Assembly: GCA_905182375.1 (NCBI GenBank)
Contig: CAJJBF010000003.1
Location: 1 to 64,000, forward strand
Direction of reading: 5' to 3'
Length of the DNA stretch: 64,000 nucleotides
Source of the DNA: Flammeovirgaceae bacterium UBA4465
Lineage (GTDB): Bacteria; Bacteroidota; Bacteroidia; Cytophagales; Cyclobacteriaceae
Below, one piece after another: positions 28,164 to 36,228 of the stretch (within the stretch, counting starts at the first letter, position 1; each line of letters begins with the position of its first letter). The position numbers and the translations under genes are program-made. The notes beneath the pieces were generated by a model. It was not told the DNA's origin, ran no database searches, and saw only the letters and a program-made list of their open reading frames with translations.

Positions 28164-28936
28164 TTTTTTTTGTTTTTAAAACTCGCAATCAAAGAAGCTA
28201 TTTTGGCTCTAATTTCAGGCTTCCACCATACTTTCAGTGTTTGTTCAAGGTCCGACCCACCCTGTAACTCCTGACCCGCATGCCATTTTGCCCTCAATTT
28301 TGATTTGGTGTAACCAAAGATATCCGAATCCGCTTGAAGGAATTCTTGCAACTTCAATTCTGCACGCACCATGACCTCATCAGCAGGGCAGATCTCATCT
28401 ACAAGATTCACTTTTAGGGCCTCTGGAGGCGTGAACAATTTCCCTTCGAGAATATATCTATTGGCCAGACTTGTACCCAGCCAATAGGTGTAAGCTTCAA
28501 TAAGGTTTGTCGTGATTTGAACATTCACCTTCATTTCATTTAAGCCGATAGAAAACTTAGGATCCTCGTTCATTATGCGATAATCAGCTGTAATCGCGAT
28601 GACCGTTCCGCCCGCCGGGCAATAACCAGGAATTGCACAAATCATTGGCTTTGGGAAACGCGATAACTGTACGTGCATGGCGCCAAAATCGATCATAAAA
28701 CTTCTCATCTGATCTTCATCATAATCATAAAGCTCCACCACATCTAAACCAGCTGAGAAAAAATTAGGTGTCCCCGTTAGAATCACTCCTTTCATTTCAG
28801 CCTCTTCCTGCAGAGATTTAAAAGTAGCGCTCAAATCTTTAACCATCTGATGATTGACCGGATTGGCCTTACCCCTGCTGAGTTGAACAAGGGCATAATT
28901 TTCCTTCCTAGTGATCTTTAATGTTTCCATTATCAT
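28160..28936 (-). CDS. Enoyl-CoA hydratase/isomerase, ECI1-like delta3-delta2-enoyl-CoA isomerase
   Basis: Crotonase-fold protein of 258 residues. The oxyanion-hole segments are FFSAGLDVVELYDYD near residue 60 and the second one ICAIPGYCPAGGTVIAITAD near 105-124. The stretch CPAGG, then DYRIMNEDPKFSIGLNEMK, closely follows mitochondrial enoyl-CoA isomerase ECI1, where the same text reads CPAGG...DYRI...IGLNE with the active-site glutamate. That makes an isomerase moving double bonds from position 3 to 2 more likely than a hydratase. ECI-type enzymes are needed for unsaturated fatty acid oxidation. The gene heads a coupled MDR-thiolase-NMO run. Confidence 0.87.
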   Translation of the reverse strand: MIMETLKITRKENYALVQLSRGKANPVNHQMVKDLSATFKSLQEEAEMKGVILTGTPNFFSAGLDVVELYDYDEDQMRSFMIDFGAMHVQLSRFPKPMICAIPGYCPAGGTVIAITADYRIMNEDPKFSIGLNEMKVNVQITTNLIEAYTYWLGTSLANRYILEGKLFTPPEALKVNLVDEICPADEVMVRAELKLQEFLQADSDIFGYTKSKLRAKWHAGQELQGGSDLEQTLKVWWKPEIRAKIASLIASFKNKKK

Positions 28937-29162
28937 ATACTACTTGTTTGGTTACTTTCCATTCCATAGCCCTTGTTTCATTTTTTATACCAATCCCTTT
29001 TCTACTAAGACTTAGATCGATCACTTCATCAACCTATAAACCGGAACCATAGCTCCTAAATCATCAACTTTCCTTACTCTATTCGTAAAGATAAGTACTT
29101 TCAAAGAGGTCTCTGTCAAAACTAAACAATGGATAATTCAGGTCAGAGATCATCGCTTTTTA

Positions 29163-29909
29163 TCAGAGCGAGGTTCCTCCGTCTAATGACAACGTTTGAC
29201 CGGTCATAAATTGGGTTTGATCTGAGGCCAGCCAACCTATAGCTGTAGCCACCTCAGTCGCTTTTCCAAAACGACCCATGGGTATATGGTTCTTTAATTT
29301 ATCTTCTATTTCAGGCTTTACCTCCAACAGTTGACGCAGCATATTCGTATCGGTATATCCGGGACAAACTGCATTGATCCGGATATTTTTTTTTGCATAT
29401 TCCAATGCGGCTGCCTTAGTCATCCCGACTACTGCAAATTTGCTTGCTACATAAGATATATTGTTTCCAGAGGCTTTTAATCCTGCAAGCGAAGCAACAT
29501 TCACAATGTTTCCACTGCCTTGCTTCAACATCGCTGGCAGCGCCACCTTCATACCATAAAATACACCAGATTGATTGACCGCGATCACACGCTCCCAATC
29601 TTGCAGGCTATGATCTGCTGTTTTGAGCATTTGAGTGGGGCCGATACCTGCATTGTTTACCCAAACATCAATTTGCCCATATTTTTTAATCACAGCACCC
29701 GCCAAACTTTGCATTTGATCGTATTGTGATACATCGGTTTTTTGAATCATGCATTCCATAGGAATAGAATCGGCAATATCTACCATTTTTTCCAATGAGA
29801 TATCGGCCAAAACCACATATGCCTCTTTTTTAGCAAAAAACCTCACCGTTGCTGCTCCGATACCGGATCCTGCTCCAGTAATCACAATAACTTTCTCCTT
29901 AAATGACAT
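29163..29909 (-). CDS. Short-chain dehydrogenase/reductase
   Basis: Classical SDR of 248 residues: cofactor loop TGAGSGIGAAT near residue 12, acidic DIS after strand 2 (NAD preference), NNAGIGP near 88, catalytic Ser in NVASLAG and Tyr-Lys in SYVASKF near 153, and the end LSLDGGTSL. The substrate cannot be read; by position it may be a 3-hydroxyacyl-CoA or alcohol dehydrogenase of the acyl-CoA cluster. It stands 226 bp upstream of the isomerase gene on the same strand and is divergent from the other half of the cluster across the 815-bp gap. Confidence 0.88.
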   Translation of the reverse strand: MSFKEKVIVITGAGSGIGAATVRFFAKKEAYVVLADISLEKMVDIADSIPMECMIQKTDVSQYDQMQSLAGAVIKKYGQIDVWVNNAGIGPTQMLKTADHSLQDWERVIAVNQSGVFYGMKVALPAMLKQGSGNIVNVASLAGLKASGNNISYVASKFAVVGMTKAAALEYAKKNIRINAVCPGYTDTNMLRQLLEVKPEIEDKLKNHIPMGRFGKATEVATAIGWLASDQTQFMTGQTLSLDGGTSL

Positions 29910-30724
29910 ATTAATATTTTTATTAAAATTTTATGGCTCCGATTCTACGTATAAATTGAGATCTGTCCTTCCGCTACATGCCTCAGATTAAAAACATTTA
30001 TTTGATCGGCTCTTTTTTTAAAAGTAAATAATCTAATTCAAGATTTCGTTCCAAACTCATACAAATTTATTTTTTTAACCCCTATGGCGATTGATTATTT
30101 TTAGCTTTTTGCGAAGACCATACTACCTAATTCTTTCTGTATTTTGTTAATTTCGATCAGATACAAAAAATATTGATTGTATTTACCGATATAATTGATG
30201 TCTGACGCCTCAAATTTTTTTGCGTTTTATTGAAAAAGAAAAGCCATTAAAGCCCATTGGAAAACGTCAAAAATGCCCATCTCACAGTTTTAATAAACTG
30301 ATATATAGGCCTTACTCAAATTTTAATTCAAGGTAAGTCAAGCGTTTATATAGAGACAAAGTCTTTCAGTACTCATTGTAAGATAAGACAGATCATATTA
30401 TCTTTAATTCAGCTATGCCTTTTGGGTATTACTAATTCGAGAGCCATTAAAGCGTTAGATAATTTATTTATTAGGCACTTTCCTAGAGCATATTGACGGA
30501 ATTATCATTTAATTTGATTGTCAGAAAGTAAATCTCCAAATATATGAGGATATTGGGATTTGATGAAACTAGGGACATAGGCTGTCTCTTAACAGAAGAT
30601 GGGATAACATTAACTACTGAAAAGAATAGCGCCCAATAGAATTTTACACTAGTGATAAAGCATGAAATAATATCAAGCTGAAAGTATAATAATTATTTGA
30701 AATATTAAAATTAAAAAAATAAAT
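29910..30724. other. 815-bp gene-free region between two divergent halves of the acyl-CoA cluster
   Basis: Very AT-rich. It must contain the promoters for the SDR gene to the left and the SDR gene to the right. The only reading frames are short; one on the minus strand near 30060-30000 encodes about 20 residues (MSLERNLELDYLLLKKEPIK) and shows no sign of being a gene. I see no inverted repeat strong enough to call an operator, no tRNA and no transposase remnant. The length is unusual in this otherwise compact window. Confidence 0.6.
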
Positions 30725-31465
30725 ATGACCAAACTAGACGGACAAGTCGCCATCATCACAGGAGGTGCACAAGGAATTGGTGAAGGTGCCTCTGAGGTTT
30801 TTTGCCAAGCAGGCGCCAAAGTGGTCATTTGGGATGTCCTCGATGGTCAGCCTACCGCAGCTCGAATTACCGAACAAGGCGGAGAAATCTTCTTTCAAAA
30901 AGTCGACATTACCCAGCGAAGTCAAGTCGAAACGGCAGTAGCTGAGATCATGACTCGATACGGTCGTATTGATATTCTGATCAATAATGCCGGTATCATC
31001 CGAGACAAGTCGTTCCTAAAAATGACTGATGAAGAATGGCATTCTGTATTAAATGTCAACCTCACGGGTGCATTCAATACTTGCAAAGTAGTAGTTCCTA
31101 TCATGCGAGAAGCAAAATATGGTAGAATCATCAATACTTCCTCCATCAATGGTACGATGGGTGCTTTTGGACAAACCAATTACGCAGCAACCAAAGCGGG
31201 TATTGTTGGCTTTACCAAATCTTTGGCAAGGGAAACGGGAAAATATGGGATTACCGTAAATGCCGTCGCCCCAGGATTTATTAAGTCTGAAATGTCAGAC
31301 AGCATGCCAAAGGAGGTGATCGATGCCGGTATTGCCATGATTCCTGTTGGGAGAATCGGTACTGCCCATGATATTGGGCATGCTTATCTGTTCTTAGCCT
31401 CGAAAGAAGCAGGATTCGTAACCGCATTTACCCTACATGTCAACGGAGGTGCTCTCGCTATCTAA
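30725..31465 (+). CDS. SDR oxidoreductase, FabG/PhaB-like 3-oxoacyl reductase
   Basis: SDR of 246 residues with TGGAQGIGEGASEVF near residue 12, NNAGIIRDKSFLKMTDEEWHSVL near 86-109, catalytic Ser in NTSSINGTMG, and YAATKAGIVGFTKSLARE near 153. The text from NNAGI..D....M....W..V...NL is typical of FabG and acetoacetyl-CoA reductase (PhaB). It probably interconverts 3-hydroxyacyl and 3-oxoacyl thioesters with (R) stereochemistry. No Asp follows strand 2 in the strongest NAD position except WDV, so cofactor choice is unclear. It opens the rightward half of the cluster, 8 bp before a second SDR. Confidence 0.88.
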   Translation: MTKLDGQVAIITGGAQGIGEGASEVFCQAGAKVVIWDVLDGQPTAARITEQGGEIFFQKVDITQRSQVETAVAEIMTRYGRIDILINNAGIIRDKSFLKMTDEEWHSVLNVNLTGAFNTCKVVVPIMREAKYGRIINTSSINGTMGAFGQTNYAATKAGIVGFTKSLARETGKYGITVNAVAPGFIKSEMSDSMPKEVIDAGIAMIPVGRIGTAHDIGHAYLFLASKEAGFVTAFTLHVNGGALAI

Positions 31466-31473
31466 AAAAAATT

Positions 31474-32247
31474 ATGAGCATAAAAGAAAAATTTGAAATA
31501 AAGGGAAAAGTTGCACTCATTACTGGTGCAAGTAAAGGAATTGGTGCCGCTATTGCTTTGGCATTGGCCGAGCAAGGTGCCAAAGTCGTGATCAGCAGTC
31601 GAAAAAAAGAAGGCATTGACGAGACCGTAAATAGCCTAACCGCAGCAGGTTTAAGTGCCCATGGCATCGTATGTAATGTAGGAGATGAAGCGCAACTCAA
31701 AATGCTGGTTGAGGAAACTATTACCCACTTCGGTGGCATAGATATTTTGGTTAACAATGCGGCTACCAATCCAGTCTATGGACCTATCGATCAAGCAGAT
31801 GGTGGGGTCTTTGACAAAATAATGAACATCAACTTGCGTGCCTGCTTTTTACTGAGTAATCTGTGCCGCCCCTCCATGGTTGAAAGAGGGGGGGGATCTA
31901 TTATTAATATCTCATCCGTAGAAGGAATTAAACCCAGCGCAGGCCTAGGTCTTTACAGTATAAGCAAAGCAGGATTGATTATGCTTACCAAAACGCAAGC
32001 CAAAGAATGGGGCCAGCAAGGGATTCGAAGCAATGTCATTTGTCCTGGCTTGATTAAAACAAAATTCAGTAAAGCCTTGTGGTCAGATGAAAAAAACTTG
32101 GCTCGGTTTACCAAGCATTTGGCTTTGAATCGCATGGCCGAACCTGATGAAATTGCAGGACTTGCCCTCTTTCTTGCTTCTGATGCATCTAGCTATTGTA
32201 CGGGCTCAACCTTTACTGCAGACGGTGGGTTTTTAATTGCAGGATAA
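31474..32247 (+). CDS. SDR oxidoreductase (second of tandem pair)
   Basis: SDR of 257 residues: TGASKGIGAAIALALAEQG near residue 18, SSRKKEGID after strand 2 (Ser-Arg suggests NADP), NNAATNPVYGPI near 95, NISSVEG and YSISKAGLIMLTKTQAKEW near 163, and the end TFTADGGFLIAG. Similar SDRs sit next to the phosphotransferase/acyl-CoA dehydrogenase pair in other bacteria, where one is proposed to act on 3-hydroxyacyl intermediates of 4-hydroxy acid breakdown. The catalytic set Ser-Tyr-Lys is intact. The end is next to the MaoC gene, whose ATG follows within 8 bp. Confidence 0.88.
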   Translation: MSIKEKFEIKGKVALITGASKGIGAAIALALAEQGAKVVISSRKKEGIDETVNSLTAAGLSAHGIVCNVGDEAQLKMLVEETITHFGGIDILVNNAATNPVYGPIDQADGGVFDKIMNINLRACFLLSNLCRPSMVERGGGSIINISSVEGIKPSAGLGLYSISKAGLIMLTKTQAKEWGQQGIRSNVICPGLIKTKFSKALWSDEKNLARFTKHLALNRMAEPDEIAGLALFLASDASSYCTGSTFTADGGFLIAG

Positions 32248-32254
32248 ATATAAA

Positions 32255-32743
32255 ATGATGACAGATAAACCCTACACAACCTCATTTAATCATTTGACGG
32301 ATCTGAAAGATGCGATCGGAAAAGAATTGGGACTTACCGAATGGAATGTAATCACCCAAGAGAAGATCAACACTTTCGCTGAACTCACTGGGGATACCCA
32401 ATGGATTCATATTGATGAAGAAAAGTCTAAAAAATATTCGCCTTACGGTCAAACGGTAGCACATGGTTTCTTAGTACTCTCTTTTGCTGCTAAATTCGCT
32501 AACGAGACTTACCAAATAAATGACGTCACCATGGGCGTAAACTATGGCTTAGATAAAGTGAGATTCCCTCATCCAACACTTTCTGGTAGCAAGGTGCGGG
32601 GCCGGTTGTCCTTGATGGAATTCAACGAATTTGACGGAGGGGGTCGCTACAAGTTTAAAGTGGTCTTCGAATGTCAGGGTACTGAAAAACCCGTTTGTGT
32701 GGCTGAATTCATAGGTCAAGCTTATACTAAAAAAGATGAATGA
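32255..32743 (+). CDS. MaoC-family (R)-specific enoyl-CoA hydratase
   Basis: Hot-dog fold hydratase of about 162 residues. The hydratase-2 motif is readable as FAELTGDTQWIHIDEEKSK followed by YGQTVAHGFLVLSFAA, with the catalytic Asp and His. Members hydrate trans-2-enoyl-CoA to (R)-3-hydroxyacyl-CoA. The open frame starts at a TTG inside the previous gene; the ATGATG at 32255/32258 is a better start. Paired with the SDR genes upstream, it could replace the usual (S)-specific FadB steps, since no FadB-like gene is in the cluster. Its end overlaps the acyl-CoA dehydrogenase start by 8 bp. Confidence 0.88.
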   Translation: MMTDKPYTTSFNHLTDLKDAIGKELGLTEWNVITQEKINTFAELTGDTQWIHIDEEKSKKYSPYGQTVAHGFLVLSFAAKFANETYQINDVTMGVNYGLDKVRFPHPTLSGSKVRGRLSLMEFNEFDGGGRYKFKVVFECQGTEKPVCVAEFIGQAYTKKDE

Positions 32744-33917
32744 TCAATTAAAAGAAATCTTGGCCAAAGTTCAGGCCACACTGGATGAGCATATATTTCC
32801 TCTAGAGACCAAATACCATAGTAAACCGTGGGATATAGTGGTTCCTCATCTAGACAAAGTCAGAGAAAAGGTCAAAGCTGCAGGTTTATGGATTCCTCAA
32901 ATTCCTACTGAATATGGAGGCCTAGGTTTATCTGTCGCCGCATTTGGTGAAGTCAGTGCATTATTGGGAAGCAGTCCTTACGGGCATTATTGCTTCAACT
33001 GTCAAGCTCCAGATGCGGGTAATATGGAAATCTTAATCGAATTTGGTACTGAAAATCAAAAAGCACAGTACCTCATGCCGCTATTGGCAGGTGATATCAG
33101 GAGCTGTTTTTCTATGACGGAACCTGATCATCCAGGATCTAACCCAACCATCATGGGGACCATTGCCATCAAGGACGGTGAAGAATACGTGATCAATGGA
33201 CATAAATGGTTCACTTCTGCCGCTGATGGTGCTACTTTTGCCATTGTCATGGTCGTCAGTGATCCCCATGGGACCGATCCTCATAGAATGGCCAGTCAGA
33301 TAATTGTTTCCACCGATAACCCTGGTTTTAATCTCATTCGTAATATTTCCGTCATGGGAGAAAAAGGCTCTGGATGGCACAGTCATGCAGAAATAAAATA
33401 TGAAAACTGTCGAGTGCCCACCGCGAATATCCTCGGAAGCGAAGGCGATGGTTTTGCTATTGCACAAAAAAGATTGGGCCCTGGAAGAATTCACCACTGC
33501 ATGCGATGGATCGGTATCTGTGAAAGAGCATTTGATATGATGTGTAAGCGCGCCGTTTCTAGAGAAATTTCCCCTGGAAAAACATTAGCGGACAAACAAA
33601 CGATTCAACATTGGATTGCCGAAAGTAGGGCCGAGATCCATGCGGCCAGATTAATGGTAAAAGACGCTGCACATAAAATTGATACAATCGGTGCTTCAAA
33701 GGCAAGAATTGAAATTTCAATGATAAAATTTTATTGTGCCAATGTAATGCAAAGCGTTTTGGATCGAGCCATTCAAGTGCATGGTGCTTTGGGTATCTCC
33801 GATGATACGATATTGGCAACTTGGTTTAGACTGGAACGAAGTGCGCGTATCTACGATGGTGCAGATGAAGTACACAAAAGCAGTACAGCTAAACAGATTT
33901 TAAAAAATTACCGTTAA
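32736..33917 (+). CDS. Acyl-CoA dehydrogenase, ACAD10/11 type
   Basis: FAD-dependent acyl-CoA dehydrogenase of 393 residues. The N-terminal helical domain has GLWIPQIPTEYGGLGLSVAA, the middle beta-domain has CFSMTEPDHPGSNPTI and NGHKWFTSAADGA, and the C-terminal domain starts at GPGRIHHCMRWIGICERAFD. The C-terminus reads RSARIYDGADEVHKSS; classical enzymes have the catalytic Glu in a YEGT motif here, while the DG-x-DEVH form is typical of ACAD10/ACAD11-type enzymes. That class acts on 4-phosphoryloxyacyl-CoA in the 4-hydroxy acid pathway. The next gene is the matching kinase, which in animals is fused to this domain. Confidence 0.9.
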   Translation: MNDQLKEILAKVQATLDEHIFPLETKYHSKPWDIVVPHLDKVREKVKAAGLWIPQIPTEYGGLGLSVAAFGEVSALLGSSPYGHYCFNCQAPDAGNMEILIEFGTENQKAQYLMPLLAGDIRSCFSMTEPDHPGSNPTIMGTIAIKDGEEYVINGHKWFTSAADGATFAIVMVVSDPHGTDPHRMASQIIVSTDNPGFNLIRNISVMGEKGSGWHSHAEIKYENCRVPTANILGSEGDGFAIAQKRLGPGRIHHCMRWIGICERAFDMMCKRAVSREISPGKTLADKQTIQHWIAESRAEIHAARLMVKDAAHKIDTIGASKARIEISMIKFYCANVMQSVLDRAIQVHGALGISDDTILATWFRLERSARIYDGADEVHKSSTAKQILKNYR

Positions 33918-33951
33918 CCCGATGAATCCATTCAATAGAATTAAAAGATAA

Positions 33952-35034
33952 ATGAATATGGATTGGAACGATAAGGCGATCGCTACGCGTCCAGGAGAGG
34001 AACTTCCTATCTCACGGCTAGAGGCATGCCTTTTGGACCATCTACCCAATACCTCTGGGCCTTTGACGATCAAACAATTCCCTGGAGGATATTCCAATCT
34101 GACGTATTTGATCTCAATGGGTGATACTGAATATGTGCTTAGACGACCCCCAGTCGGAGCAAAAGTCAAATCAGGTCATGACATGGGTCGTGAATATCGT
34201 ATTCTATCTGGACTGAAATCTGTGGATCACAAAGTACCCACCCCATTTTATTATACCGAAGATCTCACTATTATTGGATCTCCTTTTTATGTGATGGAAA
34301 GAGTAAGAGGCGTCATATTAAGGCATGGTATGCCTCAAGATATGCATCCTAAAGCTGATAAAATGAAAAAAATATCTACCGCTTGGTTAGATACGCTGAT
34401 AAGACTACATCAAGTAGATCCCCAACAGGCAGGACTCGGTGACTTAGGTAGACCCCAAGGATATGTTGACAGACAAATATCGGGTTGGGGTAAGAGGTAT
34501 TACCAAGCCAAAACAGATGATTTCTCAAAAATAGATTTCATCATCAAATGGTTGAATGAACACCAAATGACCTCCCGTCACATAAGTCTCATTCATAATG
34601 ATTTCAAATATGATAATTTGATACTTAATCCTGATGACTGGACCAAGGTCTCTGCTGTTCTTGATTGGGAAATGGCTACTCTTGGGGATCCTCTAATGGA
34701 TTTAGGTACAAGTTTAGGCTATTGGGTGAATCCAAGTGATCCAGATGAAATGAAAGACCTTCAATTCAGCCCCACTCACCTTGCTGGTAATCTCACCAGA
34801 GAAGAAATCATCCATCAATACGAGTTAAAAACAGGTAGAATCATGGAAAATCCAGTTTTTTATTATGTCTATGGCTTATTAAAGATTGCCGTGATCATCC
34901 AGCAAATATATTATAGATACCAGCAAGGGCTTACCCAAGACCCTCGATTCGCCTCTTTGCCGACCGCCATGAAACAAATCAGCCTTATCGCTGAGCAGGC
35001 CATTAAAAAAAATAAAATTGACAACTTGATTTAA
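33952..35034 (+). CDS. APH-family phosphotransferase (ACAD10/11 kinase-domain homologue)
   Basis: Protein-kinase-like phosphotransferase of 360 residues. The N-lobe has FPGGYSNLTYLI and EYVLRRPPVGAK with the ATP-binding lysine region, and GREYRILSGLK. The catalytic loop is LIHNDFKYDNLILNP (His-x-Asp-x4-Asn) near residue 220, and the metal-binding VLDWEMATLGDPLMDLG is near 240. FVLRRPP, then DREF/GREY and the DWE-x-ATLG text are the pattern of the N-terminal domain of human ACAD10/11, which phosphorylates 4-hydroxyacyl-CoA. The role here would be the same. It is not an antibiotic-resistance enzyme by this pattern. Confidence 0.88.
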   Translation: MNMDWNDKAIATRPGEELPISRLEACLLDHLPNTSGPLTIKQFPGGYSNLTYLISMGDTEYVLRRPPVGAKVKSGHDMGREYRILSGLKSVDHKVPTPFYYTEDLTIIGSPFYVMERVRGVILRHGMPQDMHPKADKMKKISTAWLDTLIRLHQVDPQQAGLGDLGRPQGYVDRQISGWGKRYYQAKTDDFSKIDFIIKWLNEHQMTSRHISLIHNDFKYDNLILNPDDWTKVSAVLDWEMATLGDPLMDLGTSLGYWVNPSDPDEMKDLQFSPTHLAGNLTREEIIHQYELKTGRIMENPVFYYVYGLLKIAVIIQQIYYRYQQGLTQDPRFASLPTAMKQISLIAEQAIKKNKIDNLI

Positions 35035-35049
35035 TTAAATCAGGTTGTC
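35020..35049 (+). terminator. Hairpin at the 3' end of the rightward acyl-CoA operon
   Basis: GACAACTTGATTTAA (35020-35034) pairs with TTAAATCAGGTTGTC (35035-35049), with one G-T wobble and no loop beyond the turn. It includes the stop codon of the kinase gene. There is no T run after it, so it may be an mRNA 3'-end or processing hairpin instead of a true intrinsic terminator. Confidence 0.45.
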
Positions 35050-35292
35050 TAAATAGTTACCCATCTTGAACGGATTCGTAAAGAAATAGGTATCTAGTTT
35101 ACGACTTATCCTCTAAAAAAAATCTATACAAAAATCGTCGATTTAAATCAGGAATATTGGGTCAGCAAAGCTTTTCAAAATAAAAATTAACATCAATGCT
35201 CCCAAAGCCTTAGAGGAAATGATGAGTCAAAAAATAAGTGGGAAGGGAATCATCCATTTAAATTGAATCCTTTTACCTCCTTAACTAATCTG

Positions 35293-36135
35293 TTAGCTAC
35301 GTATTGCAGAAGCCATGCGCGCTTTTTTATTAAGGTCATGGTGTATGACTATCTCTTCAAATCCAAGATGATTCAATAAGGCCTGGATTTGATGGGCAAA
35401 ATCTTCGTGAATCTCAAAATAGAGTTTTCCCTTCTTTTTCAATGATTTCAGGGCATATTTAGCAATCGCATCATAAAAAATTAAAGGATGATCATCGGCA
35501 ACAAAAAGAGCCAATTCAGGTTCATATTCCACTACATGTCCTGCCATCAATGACTTTTCAGCGCTTGGTATGTAAGGCGGATTACTGATGATTACGTGAT
35601 ATTGATCAGCATCTGGATCCTTGTTCAAAATATCTAAACAGGCAAAATCAACGGTTAGCTTAAGTTGATGCGCATTGCGCTCGGCTATTTCCAGAGCCTC
35701 TGGAGAAAGGTCCCAAGCTGATACCTTCCATTTGGGTCTATGTGTATGCAGCGCAAGCGCTATGATCCCTGAACCCGTACCAATATCCAAAATATTTTTT
35801 GATCTATGGTCATTCTCCTTTAAGATCAATGCGACCAACTCTTCGGTTTCTTGCCTTGGAATAAGTACATCGGGATTGACAAAAAATGACAGTCCAAAAA
35901 AGGCGGCATGATTCAATACGTATTGTACCGGTTCCCCTCTCAATAAGCGGTGTAATACGGGAGCCAACTGCTCTTCTGGTTCAGAAATCGATTTATTTAA
36001 AAAAATATCTATCCTGGACAACCCAAAAAGATGGCTGAAGACGATTTCCGCTATCTTTTTGGATTCGTCTAGCTCCCATTTAGTTTCTAACTCGTGGACA
36101 AAATGGTCATATAATACCTTAATCGAAAGACTCAT
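35293..36135 (-). CDS. prmC: Peptide chain release factor N5-glutamine methyltransferase
   Basis: Methylates the Gln of the GGQ motif in release factors RF1 and RF2. The 280-residue protein has an N-terminal helical domain with LLRGEPVQYVLNHAAFFGLSF and LIPRQETEELV. The SAM-binding motif is ILDIGTGSGIIALAL near residue 118, and the substrate-binding NPPY is in ISNPPYIPSAEKS near 187. Length and motifs are complete. The gene is convergent with the acyl-CoA operon across 258 bp without genes, and is divergent from ribD. Confidence 0.95.
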   Translation of the reverse strand: MSLSIKVLYDHFVHELETKWELDESKKIAEIVFSHLFGLSRIDIFLNKSISEPEEQLAPVLHRLLRGEPVQYVLNHAAFFGLSFFVNPDVLIPRQETEELVALILKENDHRSKNILDIGTGSGIIALALHTHRPKWKVSAWDLSPEALEIAERNAHQLKLTVDFACLDILNKDPDADQYHVIISNPPYIPSAEKSLMAGHVVEYEPELALFVADDHPLIFYDAIAKYALKSLKKKGKLYFEIHEDFAHQIQALLNHLGFEEIVIHHDLNKKARMASAIRS

Positions 36136-36228
36136 AAGAAGTAAAACTAAATCAGCCCATCAGAATTAAATAACATTTCGCAGAGAAGATGGCTTTCTAC
36201 TGCTCAATATTGTTTGTTACTTTGCAGT

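Noticed and set aside
30000-30065. Small minus-strand frame of about 20 codons in the gene-free gap
   Set aside because: Too short, no RNA or conservation evidence, and no similarity that I can recognise.
33081-33497. A 138-codon open frame antisense to the acyl-CoA dehydrogenase gene
   Set aside because: The dehydrogenase frame carries all family motifs, and the antisense product is low in hydrophobic periodicity and unlike any family I know.
33952-35034. Aminoglycoside phosphotransferase as an antibiotic-resistance gene
   Set aside because: The fold is shared, but the sequence pattern and the adjacent acyl-CoA dehydrogenase point to the ACAD10/11-type kinase, not to drug modification.
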